DNA of 64,000 nt, from positions 124,001 through 188,000 of the forward strand of contig NZ_JOBH01000002.1 of NCBI RefSeq assembly GCF_000717745.1, read 5' to 3'. Origin of the DNA: Streptomyces violens. Its GTDB lineage: Bacteria > Actinomycetota > Actinomycetes > Streptomycetales > Streptomycetaceae. Below are positions 9,289 through 16,772 of this stretch, in pieces (the first letter of the stretch is position 1; every line of letters starts with the position of its first letter). The notes under the pieces are model-generated. The model made no database searches and was not told where the DNA came from. It was given only the letters and a program-made list of their open reading frames with translations. Made by a program: the position numbers and the translations under genes.

Positions 9289-9427
9289 GCACACATCTAA
9301 TCAGGCCGTGCGGGCGATGAAGCGCCTACCGCGGGCGGCACTGGACCCTCCGCGCGGCGGGGCGAGTCCTGAGCTGCGCCAGACTTACGGCCGCCACGCA
9401 AGCCCTGGACCTTGTTTCGATGCATGC

Positions 9428-9435
9428 CAACATAG
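9428..9435 (+). promoter_or_regulatory. third CAACATAG copy abutting the arsR start
   Basis: CAACATAG ends 4 bases before the arsR ATG at 9440, within CATGCCAACATAGACGTATG. No Shine-Dalgarno sequence is evident, so arsR may be translated from a leaderless or near-leaderless transcript with the repressor site covering the start. This would allow direct autorepression. Confidence 0.5.
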
Positions 9436-9439
9436 ACGT

Positions 9440-9799
9440 ATGTCGAATGCCAAGACGCTACCTCTGGAGCCCGCTCCGGGCGTGGAACCGTGCTGCCCAC
9501 CGCTCACCGAGCGCCCACTGACGGCGGACGAGGCCACCCGGACCGCTGCGATGTTCAAGGCACTCGGCGATCCAGTGCGGCTCCGCCTGTTCTCCCTGGT
9601 TGCCTCACACGAGGGCGGGGAGGCGTGCGTCTGCGACATCTCCGACGTCGGCGTCTCCCAGCCGACCGTGTCCCATCACTTGAAGAAGCTCAAGGAGGCC
9701 GGTCTGCTCACCTCCGAGCGCCGAGGCACGTGGGTCTACTACCAAGTCGCCCCCAACGTGCTGGCGTCCATGGGCCAGCTGCTGACCACCGTCGACTGA
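9440..9799 (+). CDS. arsR: ArsR/SmtB-family metalloregulator
   Basis: This 119-residue winged-helix protein has the family core FKALGDPVRLRLFSLV, the metal-site helix EACVCDIS (Cys63 and Cys65, as in the classical C-x-C arsenite site), and the recognition helix SQPTVSHHLKKLKEAGL. A further Cys pair at 18-19 in the N-terminal tail could supply the third thiol ligand. ATG 9440 is the start that keeps the tail short and places an operator copy directly upstream. It is expected to repress itself and the divergent flavoprotein/MFS genes, and to release DNA on binding As(III) or Sb(III). Confidence 0.9.
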   Translation: MSNAKTLPLEPAPGVEPCCPPLTERPLTADEATRTAAMFKALGDPVRLRLFSLVASHEGGEACVCDISDVGVSQPTVSHHLKKLKEAGLLTSERRGTWVYYQVAPNVLASMGQLLTTVD

Positions 9800-10003
9800 T
9801 CACCTGCGCCCACGCCCTGCCCCAAAGCGCGCGAGCTGTACGTGGACTGGGGCGGCTGGCGGCGGAGACAACCGCACCCCTGCGCCTGGACGCCAGCCGG
9901 TACCCGGACGACAGCCGTGCCTGGGGCACGGTTCCGGAACCGCCTCGCCGACTGCCCCGTGTCGTATGCCCGAGGCGCAGCGACGGCGTGCTTCAGTGCC
10001 CTC

Positions 10004-10822
10004 ATGCCCCACCCGGATCACGACCAGGACCGCACACAGGGCCGGGATCAGGAACAGGCCCGGTCCGTCGACCGCAAGGGCGGCCCCGGGCATACCGTTC
10101 TGCTTGCCCTCGCGCTGGCCGTTCCGGCGCTGAAGATCGCGTACACGGTCGGCGGGCGCGACCACGTGCGGGACGTCGTCGTCGGCATGGAGCCCGCCAA
10201 CTGGCCCGACGTGCTGCTCGGCATGGTGCTGACCGAGCCGTTGCTGGGGTGCGTCTGCGCGGTCGTCGTCTCGCGTGTTGTGTTCGCTCTGTTCGCGGCA
10301 CGTGGGGCCGTGCCCAAGAGCGGCGGATTCGTGCACACGCTGCGGCGGCTCGCGCTGACCGTGGTCAATCCGCTGGCCGTCGGAGTGATCGCCGCCTGCT
10401 GCTATGGGGTGTGGTGGGGCCTTGGGGCGGGGCTCGTGGCGTTCGTGCTGCGGGAAGGGGTCGTCGTCGAGTACCGGACCGGGCGACGCGGGCGCCGGCA
10501 CCACGACAGCAACTACCGTCCGCCGGGGTGGCTGTGGCGCGCGGCCCGCTACGAGCAGTGGGCGGCCGCGGCGCTGACCATCGTGGTGCTGCCGCTGCTC
10601 GCCGTGGGGGTGGCGGTCGACGGGCGGGCGTGGACGTCCGTCCTGGAGTGTCAGGTGCAGGACGGAACGGAGACCAGCGGACAGCGGCTCATCGAGCTGG
10701 GCCGCAAGGGAAACGGCGTCGTGGGCTGGAGCCTCGACCGGGAGGAAGTCGTCAACGGGGCCGGCTGCACTGACACCGGATCACTGCGCGTGCGTGCTGC
10801 GTGGTGGTCCGCCGACGACTAG
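10004..10822 (+). CDS. hypothetical integral membrane protein
   Basis: The start is uncertain: ATG 10004 gives 272 residues and no good ribosome site is visible. The product has a charged N-terminus (DHDQDRTQGRDQEQARS), hydrophobic stretches near residues 31-45, 66-95, 114-145 and 189-205, and a basic loop RTGRRGRRHHDSN. The soluble C-terminal part contains two Cys (VLECQV and GAGCTD) that could pair outside the membrane. I do not recognise the family. It lies between arsR and an IS remnant, with no operon partner. Confidence 0.6.
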   Translation: MPHPDHDQDRTQGRDQEQARSVDRKGGPGHTVLLALALAVPALKIAYTVGGRDHVRDVVVGMEPANWPDVLLGMVLTEPLLGCVCAVVVSRVVFALFAARGAVPKSGGFVHTLRRLALTVVNPLAVGVIAACCYGVWWGLGAGLVAFVLREGVVVEYRTGRRGRRHHDSNYRPPGWLWRAARYEQWAAAALTIVVLPLLAVGVAVDGRAWTSVLECQVQDGTETSGQRLIELGRKGNGVVGWSLDREEVVNGAGCTDTGSLRVRAAWWSADD

Positions 10823-10976
10823 GTTCTGTGTCCGTGCTCGTCGTCGTGCCCAAATGAGGATGGCGGCGAGGTGGAGTGCGGCCTGGTAGGCGATGGCGAG
10901 TTTGTCGCATCACGTGGCCAGGCCGCGCCACCGCTTGAGGCGGTTGATGCATCGCTCGCGGTGTTGCGCTGGACCC
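10820..10976 (-). mobile_element. decayed 3' end of an IS5-like transposase
   Basis: Read on the minus strand, one frame gives ERCINRLKRWRGLAT, then an in-frame TGA, then CDKLAIAYQAALHLAAIL and IWARRRARTQ. This is the familiar C-terminal end of IS5-family DDE transposases (normally RGLATRYDKLA...), with Arg mutated to a stop and Tyr to Cys. Nothing upstream in the element is recognisable, so this is a fragment of about 150 bases. It is a mobile-element scar at the junction between the accessory and core-like regions. No terminal inverted repeat or target duplication was identified. Confidence 0.7.
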
Positions 10977-11318
10977 TCTCGACGTCACCGTCAGTGACGG
11001 CGGCGTTGCCTATGCCAGCGGCATGACAACCAATGAGGCCGTTCAGATGTCTCATAGGCGTCCCGAGGTACCGATCCTCGGGTGAACACCTTTCGACGTG
11101 ATCCGTGACCTCGATCGCCGCTCGGCCGATACTGGGGCGGGGCCTTCCAGCGGGGGCTCACTCTGGGCAGCTATCCGGCCTGACACCCAGTCAGGAAAGT
11201 CAGCATCAGACCCGCTGGAAGCCGCTCAGGACCGCCAGGAACCGCCAAGATCGAGAACTGGGCATACCCACCGCGACCAGCGGAAACACTGCTCAGAGGC
11301 CTTGCTGTTAGTCTCACC
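10977..11318. other. intergenic stretch without a recognised gene
   Basis: No ORF on either strand has a plausible start, codon bias and family resemblance. This stretch follows the IS remnant and may contain further decayed insertion DNA. It ends at the AGGAGG ribosome site of dhaK (11319-11324). I see no clear hairpin or repeat. Confidence 0.5.
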
Positions 11319-11329
11319 AGGAGGTACCC

Positions 11330-12322
11330 GTGAAGATGCTGATGAACGTGCCGGAGAGTGTGGTTACGGACGCTTTGCGGGGGATGGGCGCTGCACATCC
11401 GGAGCTGGTGGTGGATGTCGAGGGCCGGGTGGTCGTGCGGCGGGACGCGCCGGTGGCGGGGAAGGTCGCGCTGGTGTCCGGCGGCGGGAGCGGGCACGAG
11501 CCGCTGCACGGGGGATTCGTCGGGCCCGGAATGCTGGACGCGGCGTGTCCGGGCGAGGTGTTCACCTCTCCCGTACCGGATCAGATGGTGCGCGCCGCGG
11601 CGGCCGTGGACAGCGGTCAGGGCGTGCTGTTCCTCGTGAAGAACTACACCGGTGACGTGCTGAACTTCCAGATGGCGGCGGAGCTGGCGGAGGACGAGGG
11701 CGTGCAGGTCGCCAGCGTGCTCGTCAATGACGACGTGGCGGTGACGGACTCGACGTTCACGGCGGGGCGGCGTGGGACGGGAGCGACGCTGTTCGTGGAG
11801 AAGGTGGCCGGTGCGGCGGCCGAGGAGGGGCAGCCGCTGGAGCGGGTCGAGGCGATCGCCCGTCAGGTGGTGGAGAACTCGCGGAGTTTCGGGGTCGCGC
11901 TGAGCGCCTGTACGACGCCGTCGAAGGGCAGCCCGACGTTCGATCTGCCCGCCGGTGAGCTGGAGTTGGGGATCGGGATCCACGGCGAGCCGGGGCGGGA
12001 GCGGCGGCCGATGATGACCTCCGGGGAGATCGCGGACGCGGCTGTCGGCGCGATCCTGGACGACTGGCGGCCGGCGGGGCCGGTGCTGGCGCTGGTCAAC
12101 GGGATGGGCGCGACGCCGCTGCTGGAGCTGTACGGGTTCAACGCGGAGGTGCACCGGGTGCTCGGCGAGCGCGGTGTGCCGGTGGCCCGTACGCTCGTCG
12201 GCAACTACGTCACATCGCTGGACATGGCGGGCGCCTCGGTGACGTTGTGTCAGGCGGATGAGGAGACGCTGCGCCTGTGGGACGCGCCGGTGCAGACGCC
12301 CGGGCTACGGTGGGGGCGCTGA
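11330..12322 (+). CDS. dhaK: dihydroxyacetone kinase, substrate-binding subunit DhaK
   Basis: The 330-residue protein starts at GTG 11330 after AGGAGG (11319-11324). It carries the DhaK residues in their usual numbering: His56 in GGGSGHEP, Asp109 in NYTGD, and His218 in GIGIHGEPG, which binds dihydroxyacetone covalently as a hemiaminal. It provides the substrate-binding half of the phosphoenolpyruvate-dependent kinase that makes dihydroxyacetone phosphate. It is followed by DhaL and DhaM, so the phosphotransferase-linked version of the enzyme is encoded here rather than the ATP-dependent single-chain form. Confidence 0.95.
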   Translation: MKMLMNVPESVVTDALRGMGAAHPELVVDVEGRVVVRRDAPVAGKVALVSGGGSGHEPLHGGFVGPGMLDAACPGEVFTSPVPDQMVRAAAAVDSGQGVLFLVKNYTGDVLNFQMAAELAEDEGVQVASVLVNDDVAVTDSTFTAGRRGTGATLFVEKVAGAAAEEGQPLERVEAIARQVVENSRSFGVALSACTTPSKGSPTFDLPAGELELGIGIHGEPGRERRPMMTSGEIADAAVGAILDDWRPAGPVLALVNGMGATPLLELYGFNAEVHRVLGERGVPVARTLVGNYVTSLDMAGASVTLCQADEETLRLWDAPVQTPGLRWGR

Positions 12323-12376
12323 CCTGCCCGTATCGATGACGCCCGGACGACCGACGACTTCCCGTACCCCACACCC

Positions 12377-12410
12377 GTACTCGTACTTCCACCTGTACTC
12401 GTACTCCCAC
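12377..12410 (+). repeat. 18-base-period direct repeat between dhaK and dhaL
   Basis: GTACTCGTACTTCCAC (12377-12392) is repeated as GTACTCGTACTCCCAC (12395-12410) with one mismatch, inside a run rich in CGTAC from about 12362 to 12418. It lies in the unusually long (114-base) gap between two genes of one operon. Confidence 0.75.
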
Positions 12411-12436
12411 TCGTACCGCGATCTCAGGAGCAGCAC

Positions 12437-13045
12437 GTGACCGAAACGGCCCTTGACGCCGCGCTCTTCGTCCGCTGGATGCAGGCTGCCGCCGCCCTGG
12501 TGGACCGGGAGGCCGAGCGCCTCACCGAGCTGGACTCCCCCATCGGCGACGCCGACCACGGCAGCAATCTGCAGCGCGGCTTCACCGCCGTCGCCAAGGC
12601 CCTGGAAGCCGAGCCGCCGGTGACGCCCGGTGCCGTACTGACCACGGCGGGGCGGCAGTTGATCTCGACCGTGGGCGGCGCCTCGGGGCCGCTGTACGGG
12701 ACGCTGCTGCGCCGTACGGGCAAGACGCTGGGCGACGCGCCCGGCGTGACCGCCGAGGAGCTCCGCGCCGCGCTGCGCGGCGGGGTCGACGCGGTCGCGC
12801 AGCTCGGCGGCTCCGCGGTGGGCGACAAGACGATGCTGGACGCACTGGACCCGGCGGTCGAGGCGCTGGGCACGTCGTTCGCGGCCGCCGCCGAGGCCGC
12901 CGAAAAGGGCGCGGTGGACACCACGCCGCTGCAGGCACGCAAGGGCCGGGCCAGTTACCTGGGCGAGCGCAGCAAGGGACACCAGGACCCGGGGGCGACA
13001 TCCTCGGCGTTGTTGTTCGCGGCGCTCGCGGAGGTGACGGCATGA
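12437..13045 (+). CDS. dhaL: dihydroxyacetone kinase, nucleotide-binding subunit DhaL
   Basis: The 202-residue protein starts at GTG 12437 behind AGGAG. The motif DSPIGDADHGSN supplies the Mg-binding Asp triad (33, 38, 40) that holds the permanently bound ADP in DhaL. The GGASGPLYGTLL and GATSS segments also fit the family. DhaL-ADP is rephosphorylated by DhaM and passes phosphate to dihydroxyacetone on DhaK. The stop overlaps the DhaM start. Confidence 0.95.
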   Translation: MTETALDAALFVRWMQAAAALVDREAERLTELDSPIGDADHGSNLQRGFTAVAKALEAEPPVTPGAVLTTAGRQLISTVGGASGPLYGTLLRRTGKTLGDAPGVTAEELRAALRGGVDAVAQLGGSAVGDKTMLDALDPAVEALGTSFAAAAEAAEKGAVDTTPLQARKGRASYLGERSKGHQDPGATSSALLFAALAEVTA

Positions 13046-13452
13046 GCGCGGAGTCGCTGGTCGGCATCGTGCTGGTCTCGCACAGCGGGCCCGTGGCCGA
13101 GTCGGTCGCCGAGCTGGCCGTGGGGCTGGCGGGCGGCGGCGCGAAGGCACCGGTCGCTGCGGCGGGCGGCACGCCCGACGGCGGCCTCGGGACCAGCGCC
13201 GAGCTGATCACCGAGGCGGCCCGTACGGTCGACCGCGGCGCGGGCGTGGCGGTCCTGGTGGACCTGGGCAGCGCCGTCCTGACGGTCAAGGCGCTGCTCG
13301 CGGAGGGTGACGAACTGCCCGAGGGCTCCCGCCTGGTGGACGCGCCGTTCGTGGAGGGCGCGGTGGCCGCGGTGGTCACCGCGTCGGCCGGCGCGGACCT
13401 GGACGCGGTGGCCGCGGCCGCCGGGGAGGCGTACTCCTACCGCAAGGAGTGA
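13042..13452 (+). CDS. dhaM: PTS-dependent dihydroxyacetone kinase phosphotransferase subunit DhaM
   Basis: The 136-residue protein starts at ATG 13042, overlapping DhaL by 4 bases. It has only the EIIA-mannose-like domain, with the phospho-accepting His14 in LVSHSGPVAES and the loop VLVDLGSAVLT. The HPr and EI-like extensions of enterobacterial DhaM are absent, so phosphate must come from the general Streptomyces HPr. A clear hairpin follows the gene, closing the dhaKLM operon. Confidence 0.93.
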   Translation: MSAESLVGIVLVSHSGPVAESVAELAVGLAGGGAKAPVAAAGGTPDGGLGTSAELITEAARTVDRGAGVAVLVDLGSAVLTVKALLAEGDELPEGSRLVDAPFVEGAVAAVVTASAGADLDAVAAAAGEAYSYRKE

Positions 13453-13465
13453 GCGGCAGTTGACC

Positions 13466-13502
13466 GACGGCCCTGTCACGCGACTCGCCTGACAGGGCCG
13501 TC
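13466..13502 (+). terminator. factor-independent terminator-like hairpin after dhaM
   Basis: GACGGCCCTGTCA (13466-13478) and TGACAGGGCCGTC (13490-13502) form a perfect 13-bp stem with an 11-base loop. There is no T-tract, as is common in Streptomyces terminators. It begins 14 bases after the dhaM stop. Confidence 0.85.
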
Positions 13503-13524
13503 AGTAGCGTCATACCGTGCTCGC

Positions 13525-14040
13525 ATGACAACGACGGTTACGGGTGGGGCGGACTTCGCGGCGCCGAGCACCGAGCGGTACTTCGAGGACTACGTGCCGG
13601 GCGCTGTGTACACGTACGGGAGCGTCGTGCTCAGCGAGGAGGAGATCCTCGACTTCGCGCGGCGGTTCGACCCGCAGAGCTTTCACACGGACCCCGAGGC
13701 GGCGGCGGACGGGCCCTTCAAGGGGCTGATCGCGAGTGGCTGGCACACGAGTGCGGTGATGATGCGGCTCTACGCCGATCACTTCGTGAGCAAGGTGGCG
13801 AGCCTGGCGTCGCCCGGGGTGGACGAACTGCGCTGGGTACAGCCGGTGCGGCCGGGGGACGCGCTGTCGATCCGTACGACGATCCTGGACGCACGAGTGT
13901 CCCGGTCCAAGCCGGACCGGGGCATCGTGCGGACGGGGATCGAGGTGCTCAACCAGCGGGGCGAGCCGGTGCTGACGCTGACGGCGATGAACTTCTTCGC
14001 CCGTCGGCCGGCCCGGTCCGCACCCTCTGCACGGTCCTAG
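13525..14040 (+). CDS. MaoC-like (R)-specific enoyl-CoA hydratase family protein
   Basis: The 171-residue hot-dog protein has the hydratase signature FARRFDPQSFHTDPEAA, giving the catalytic Asp and His, followed by GLIASGWHTSAVMMRL. Family members hydrate enoyl-CoA to (R)-3-hydroxyacyl-CoA or act on related thioesters. ATG 13525 lacks a ribosome site and has a TACCGT box 7 bases upstream, so the transcript may be leaderless. The gene stands alone between the dha terminator and a convergent small gene. Confidence 0.8.
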   Translation: MTTTVTGGADFAAPSTERYFEDYVPGAVYTYGSVVLSEEEILDFARRFDPQSFHTDPEAAADGPFKGLIASGWHTSAVMMRLYADHFVSKVASLASPGVDELRWVQPVRPGDALSIRTTILDARVSRSKPDRGIVRTGIEVLNQRGEPVLTLTAMNFFARRPARSAPSARS

Positions 14041-14044
14041 GGTC

Positions 14045-14428
14045 CTAGCGGCTCTCCAGGCGCAGCTGGACCTCCTCCTCCTGGTCACCCGCCGCCGTGC
14101 CGGCGACCGACACGACGAAGGCGGGCAGCAACGCCTTCCGCAGCTCGTCCACCGCCTGGTAGCCGCCCTGCAGCGAGATCGTGCAGGGGGCCGAGAGCGG
14201 GGTGGGGCCCGGCATGTCGCGGGGGCGCTTCACCTCGAAGGTCGCGGTCCACACGCTCGGTCCCGCCCCGGACGTCTCGTGCGGCACGTCGTCTGCCTCG
14301 CGGTCGGAGGCGAAGGACGTCCGCAGCGCGCCGAAGATGGCCGCTGCGTCCTCCGGCCTGCATCCGCTGCACTCGACCGTGACCTCCTGCGCGTGTTCCG
14401 CCTGCGTCTCCTGGTGCGCGCTGTCCAC
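14045..14428 (-). CDS. conserved hypothetical small acidic protein
   Basis: GTG 14428 is preferred over the longer frame because AGGAAGG lies 7 bases upstream and the upstream extension is Arg/Pro-rich shadow sequence. The 127-residue product (beginning MDSAHQETQAEHAQEVTV) has an ECSGC motif near residue 20 and alternating beta-like segments (WTATFEVKRP, CTISLQGG), with a C-terminal LLPAFVVSVAGTAAGDQE. I recognise no catalytic motif. The two Cys of ECSGC are the only paired feature. Confidence 0.55.
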   Translation of the reverse strand: MDSAHQETQAEHAQEVTVECSGCRPEDAAAIFGALRTSFASDREADDVPHETSGAGPSVWTATFEVKRPRDMPGPTPLSAPCTISLQGGYQAVDELRKALLPAFVVSVAGTAAGDQEEEVQLRLESR

Positions 14429-14719
14429 TGTGCAACCTTCCTGTTCGAGCCGTACGCGGATACCGTCCCCTTCCAGGCTCACCCCGCGGCATCGCCTGTG
14501 CGACCGGAAGGGGCGGGTGTCCCTCGCATTGTCACTCGCCCAGCGGTACGCGGGCGAACACCCCGCGCTCCCGGGCGTGCTGCCCGGCATGGCCGCGGGC
14601 CGCACACCCCGGCCGGGAAGTGTGGGGCGCGGCCACATACGCGGCGTGGGCAGGGCTTCCTACCGTGTGGCGACATCGCACCGCCTTCCCCGTCCGCCTT
14701 CCCGGTCCGGAGTGAGACC

Positions 14720-16090
14720 ATGTCCGCCACAGCGCACGTTCCACCCACCCCCGCCGGCCTGCGGCGCATCGTCGCCGCCAGCCTGATCGGCACCACCGTC
14801 GAGTGGTACGACTTCTTCCTCTACGGGTCGGCCGCCGCGCTGGTCTTCAACAAGCTGTTCTTCCCGGAGTCCGATCCGCTGGTGGGGACGCTGCTGTCGT
14901 TCCTGACGTACGCGGTCGGGTTCGTCGCTCGGCCCATCGGCGCGCTGGTCTTCGGCCACTACGGCGACAAGCTCGGCCGCAAGAAGCTGCTGGTGCTGAG
15001 CCTGCTGATGATGGGCGGGGCGACGTTCGCGATCGGGCTGCTGCCCACGCACGCCACGGTCGGCTCGGCGGCGCCGCTGCTGCTGACGCTGCTGCGGCTG
15101 GTCCAGGGCTTCGCGCTGGGCGGCGAGTGGGGCGGCGCCGTGCTGCTGGTCAGCGAGCACGGGGACGCGCGGCGGCGCGGCTTCTGGGCGTCCTGGCCGC
15201 AGACGGGCGCGCCGGCCGGGCAGCTGCTGGCGACCGGGGTGCTGGCGGCGCTGACCGCGCTCCTCCCGGACGCGGCGTTCGTGTCGTGGGGTTGGCGGAT
15301 CCCGTTCCTGCTGTCCGGCGTTCTCGTGCTGGTCGGACTGTGGATCCGGCTGTCGGTGGACGAGTCGCCGGTGTTCAAGGCGGCGCTGGCGCAGGCGGCG
15401 GCCCGCAAGGGCGAGGAGCGGGCGGCCGAGAAGCTGCCGCTGGTCGCGGTCCTGCGGCACCACTGGCGGGACGTGCTGATCGCGATGGGCGCGCGGATGG
15501 CCGAGAACATCTCGTACTACGTGATCACGGCGTTCGTCCTGGTCTACGCCACGTCCCACTCCGGGCTGTCCCAGCAGACCGCGCTCAACGCCGTACTGCT
15601 CGCCTCCGTACTGCACTTCGCGGTGATCCCGGCGTGGGGCGCGCTCTCGGACCGGATCGGGCGTCGCCCGGTGTACCTCATCGGGGCGCTGGGCGTGGCG
15701 GCCTGGGCATTCCCCTTCTTCGCCCTGGTCGACAGCCGGAACTTCGGGCTACTGCTGCTCGCGGTGAGTGTCGGGCTGGTCTTCCACGGGGCGATGTACG
15801 CGCCGCAGGCGGCCTTCTTCGCGGAGATGTTCGCGACGCGGATGCGGTACTCGGGCGCGTCGATCGGCGCCCAGTTCTCATCGGTCGCGGCAGGCGCGCC
15901 GGCGCCGCTGATCGCCACCGCGCTGCTGGCGGACTACGGCAGTTCCACGCCGATCTCCCTGTACGTCATGGGCGCGGCGGTGCTGACGCTGATCGCGCTG
16001 TACGCGGCGAAGGAGACCCGGCAGCGGGACTTGTCGGCGATCGAGCCGGAGCCCTCGGCGGCGAAGGAGGGCTTGGACGTACCGAGCTGA
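14720..16090 (+). CDS. MHS-family (metabolite:H+ symporter) MFS transporter
   Basis: The 456-residue protein starts at ATG 14720, just before the MHS signature TTVEWYDFFLYGSAAAL. Other family marks are GHYGDKLGRKKLLVLSLLMM, the GGEWGGAVLL motif and LSDRIGRRPVY between the two halves. MHS carriers take up organic acids, betaines and aromatic acids with protons. No metabolic gene is linked directly, so the substrate is open. The gene converges with the CGNR gene, with three bases between stops. Confidence 0.88.
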   Translation: MSATAHVPPTPAGLRRIVAASLIGTTVEWYDFFLYGSAAALVFNKLFFPESDPLVGTLLSFLTYAVGFVARPIGALVFGHYGDKLGRKKLLVLSLLMMGGATFAIGLLPTHATVGSAAPLLLTLLRLVQGFALGGEWGGAVLLVSEHGDARRRGFWASWPQTGAPAGQLLATGVLAALTALLPDAAFVSWGWRIPFLLSGVLVLVGLWIRLSVDESPVFKAALAQAAARKGEERAAEKLPLVAVLRHHWRDVLIAMGARMAENISYYVITAFVLVYATSHSGLSQQTALNAVLLASVLHFAVIPAWGALSDRIGRRPVYLIGALGVAAWAFPFFALVDSRNFGLLLLAVSVGLVFHGAMYAPQAAFFAEMFATRMRYSGASIGAQFSSVAAGAPAPLIATALLADYGSSTPISLYVMGAAVLTLIALYAAKETRQRDLSAIEPEPSAAKEGLDVPS

Positions 16091-16093
16091 CGC

Positions 16094-16669
16094 TCACTCC
16101 ACCGATCCGGGTTTTTTGCGCTGATTGGCATTGAAGCGCGCTTTCTTCTGACGATTCCCGCACGTGTTCATGTCGCACCATTTGCGAGTGCGACTTTGAC
16201 TGGTGTCGAAGAAGGCGGCTCGGCAGGTGGGTGAGGCACACAGGGCCAGTTTTCCGTCTCGTTCGCCCGCGATGATGCTGATCGCGTCGGCGGCGATCAC
16301 GCCGAGGGCATCCTCCACGCAGGAAGCCGAGCCGAGCCGCCATCGTCGCTCACCGTCGGGCGTCAGGATCGCCGCGGCCCGACCCTGAGCGCTGCAGTCA
16401 TTGATGACTTGGACAGCAGACACAGGGAGAGCGTCCTGGGTCGCGGCCGCTGTCGCGGCGGCATGAATCGCCTCCCTCAGTTCCCGGGCGCGGTCGAGCT
16501 GGGCAGCGGTGCAGGAATCCACTGCGAGGCCGTTCACTGCCAGCCAGTCGACGAGTCGGTGCGGCACGGGAATGCGCTCCACGGCGTCGCCATGACGCTC
16601 CGACAGAGTCCCCGTGAAGCTGGTCGCCAGCACATTACCGAGGCGGAAGTCAGGGAACGCAGCACGCAT
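16094..16669 (-). CDS. CGNR zinc-finger/ABATE-domain transcriptional regulator
   Basis: The 191-residue protein has an ABATE-type N-terminal domain (residues 1-135) and a C-terminal CGNR zinc finger: CASPTCRAAFFD, then KWCDMNTCGNRQKKARFN, giving the four Cys that bind zinc. Such proteins are probable DNA-binding regulators. It is divergent from an epoxide hydrolase, and the intervening DNA carries two 19-base palindromic repeats plus a half copy, the first directly upstream of its own ATG. Autoregulation and control of the epoxide hydrolase are inferred. Confidence 0.88.
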   Translation of the reverse strand: MRAAFPDFRLGNVLATSFTGTLSERHGDAVERIPVPHRLVDWLAVNGLAVDSCTAAQLDRARELREAIHAAATAAATQDALPVSAVQVINDCSAQGRAAAILTPDGERRWRLGSASCVEDALGVIAADAISIIAGERDGKLALCASPTCRAAFFDTSQSRTRKWCDMNTCGNRQKKARFNANQRKKPGSVE

Positions 16670-16670
16670 G

Positions 16671-16753
16671 GAACCACCTTAGCCGGTTGCGACGCGACTC
16701 GGGGAACTGCTAGAACCGCCTTAGCCGGTTCACGATGGGTCGTAGCCGGTTCC
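16671..16753. promoter_or_regulatory. tandem palindromic operator-like repeats between CGNR and epoxide hydrolase genes
   Basis: GAACCACCTTAGCCGGTTG (16671-16689) and GAACCGCCTTAGCCGGTTC (16713-16731) are two copies of one element, 42 bases apart; the second is an inverted repeat GAACCG/CGGTTC around CCTTAGC. A half copy TAGCCGGTTCC follows at 16743-16753. The first copy sits directly on the CGNR start codon and the half copy about 20 bases before the epoxide hydrolase start. Probable CGNR binding sites. Confidence 0.7.
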
Positions 16754-16772
16754 GCGACGGCCAGGAGGTCTC

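Noticed and set aside
12437..13452. DhaM with fused HPr/EI domains
   Set aside because: The reading frame ends after the EIIA-like domain and a terminator follows.
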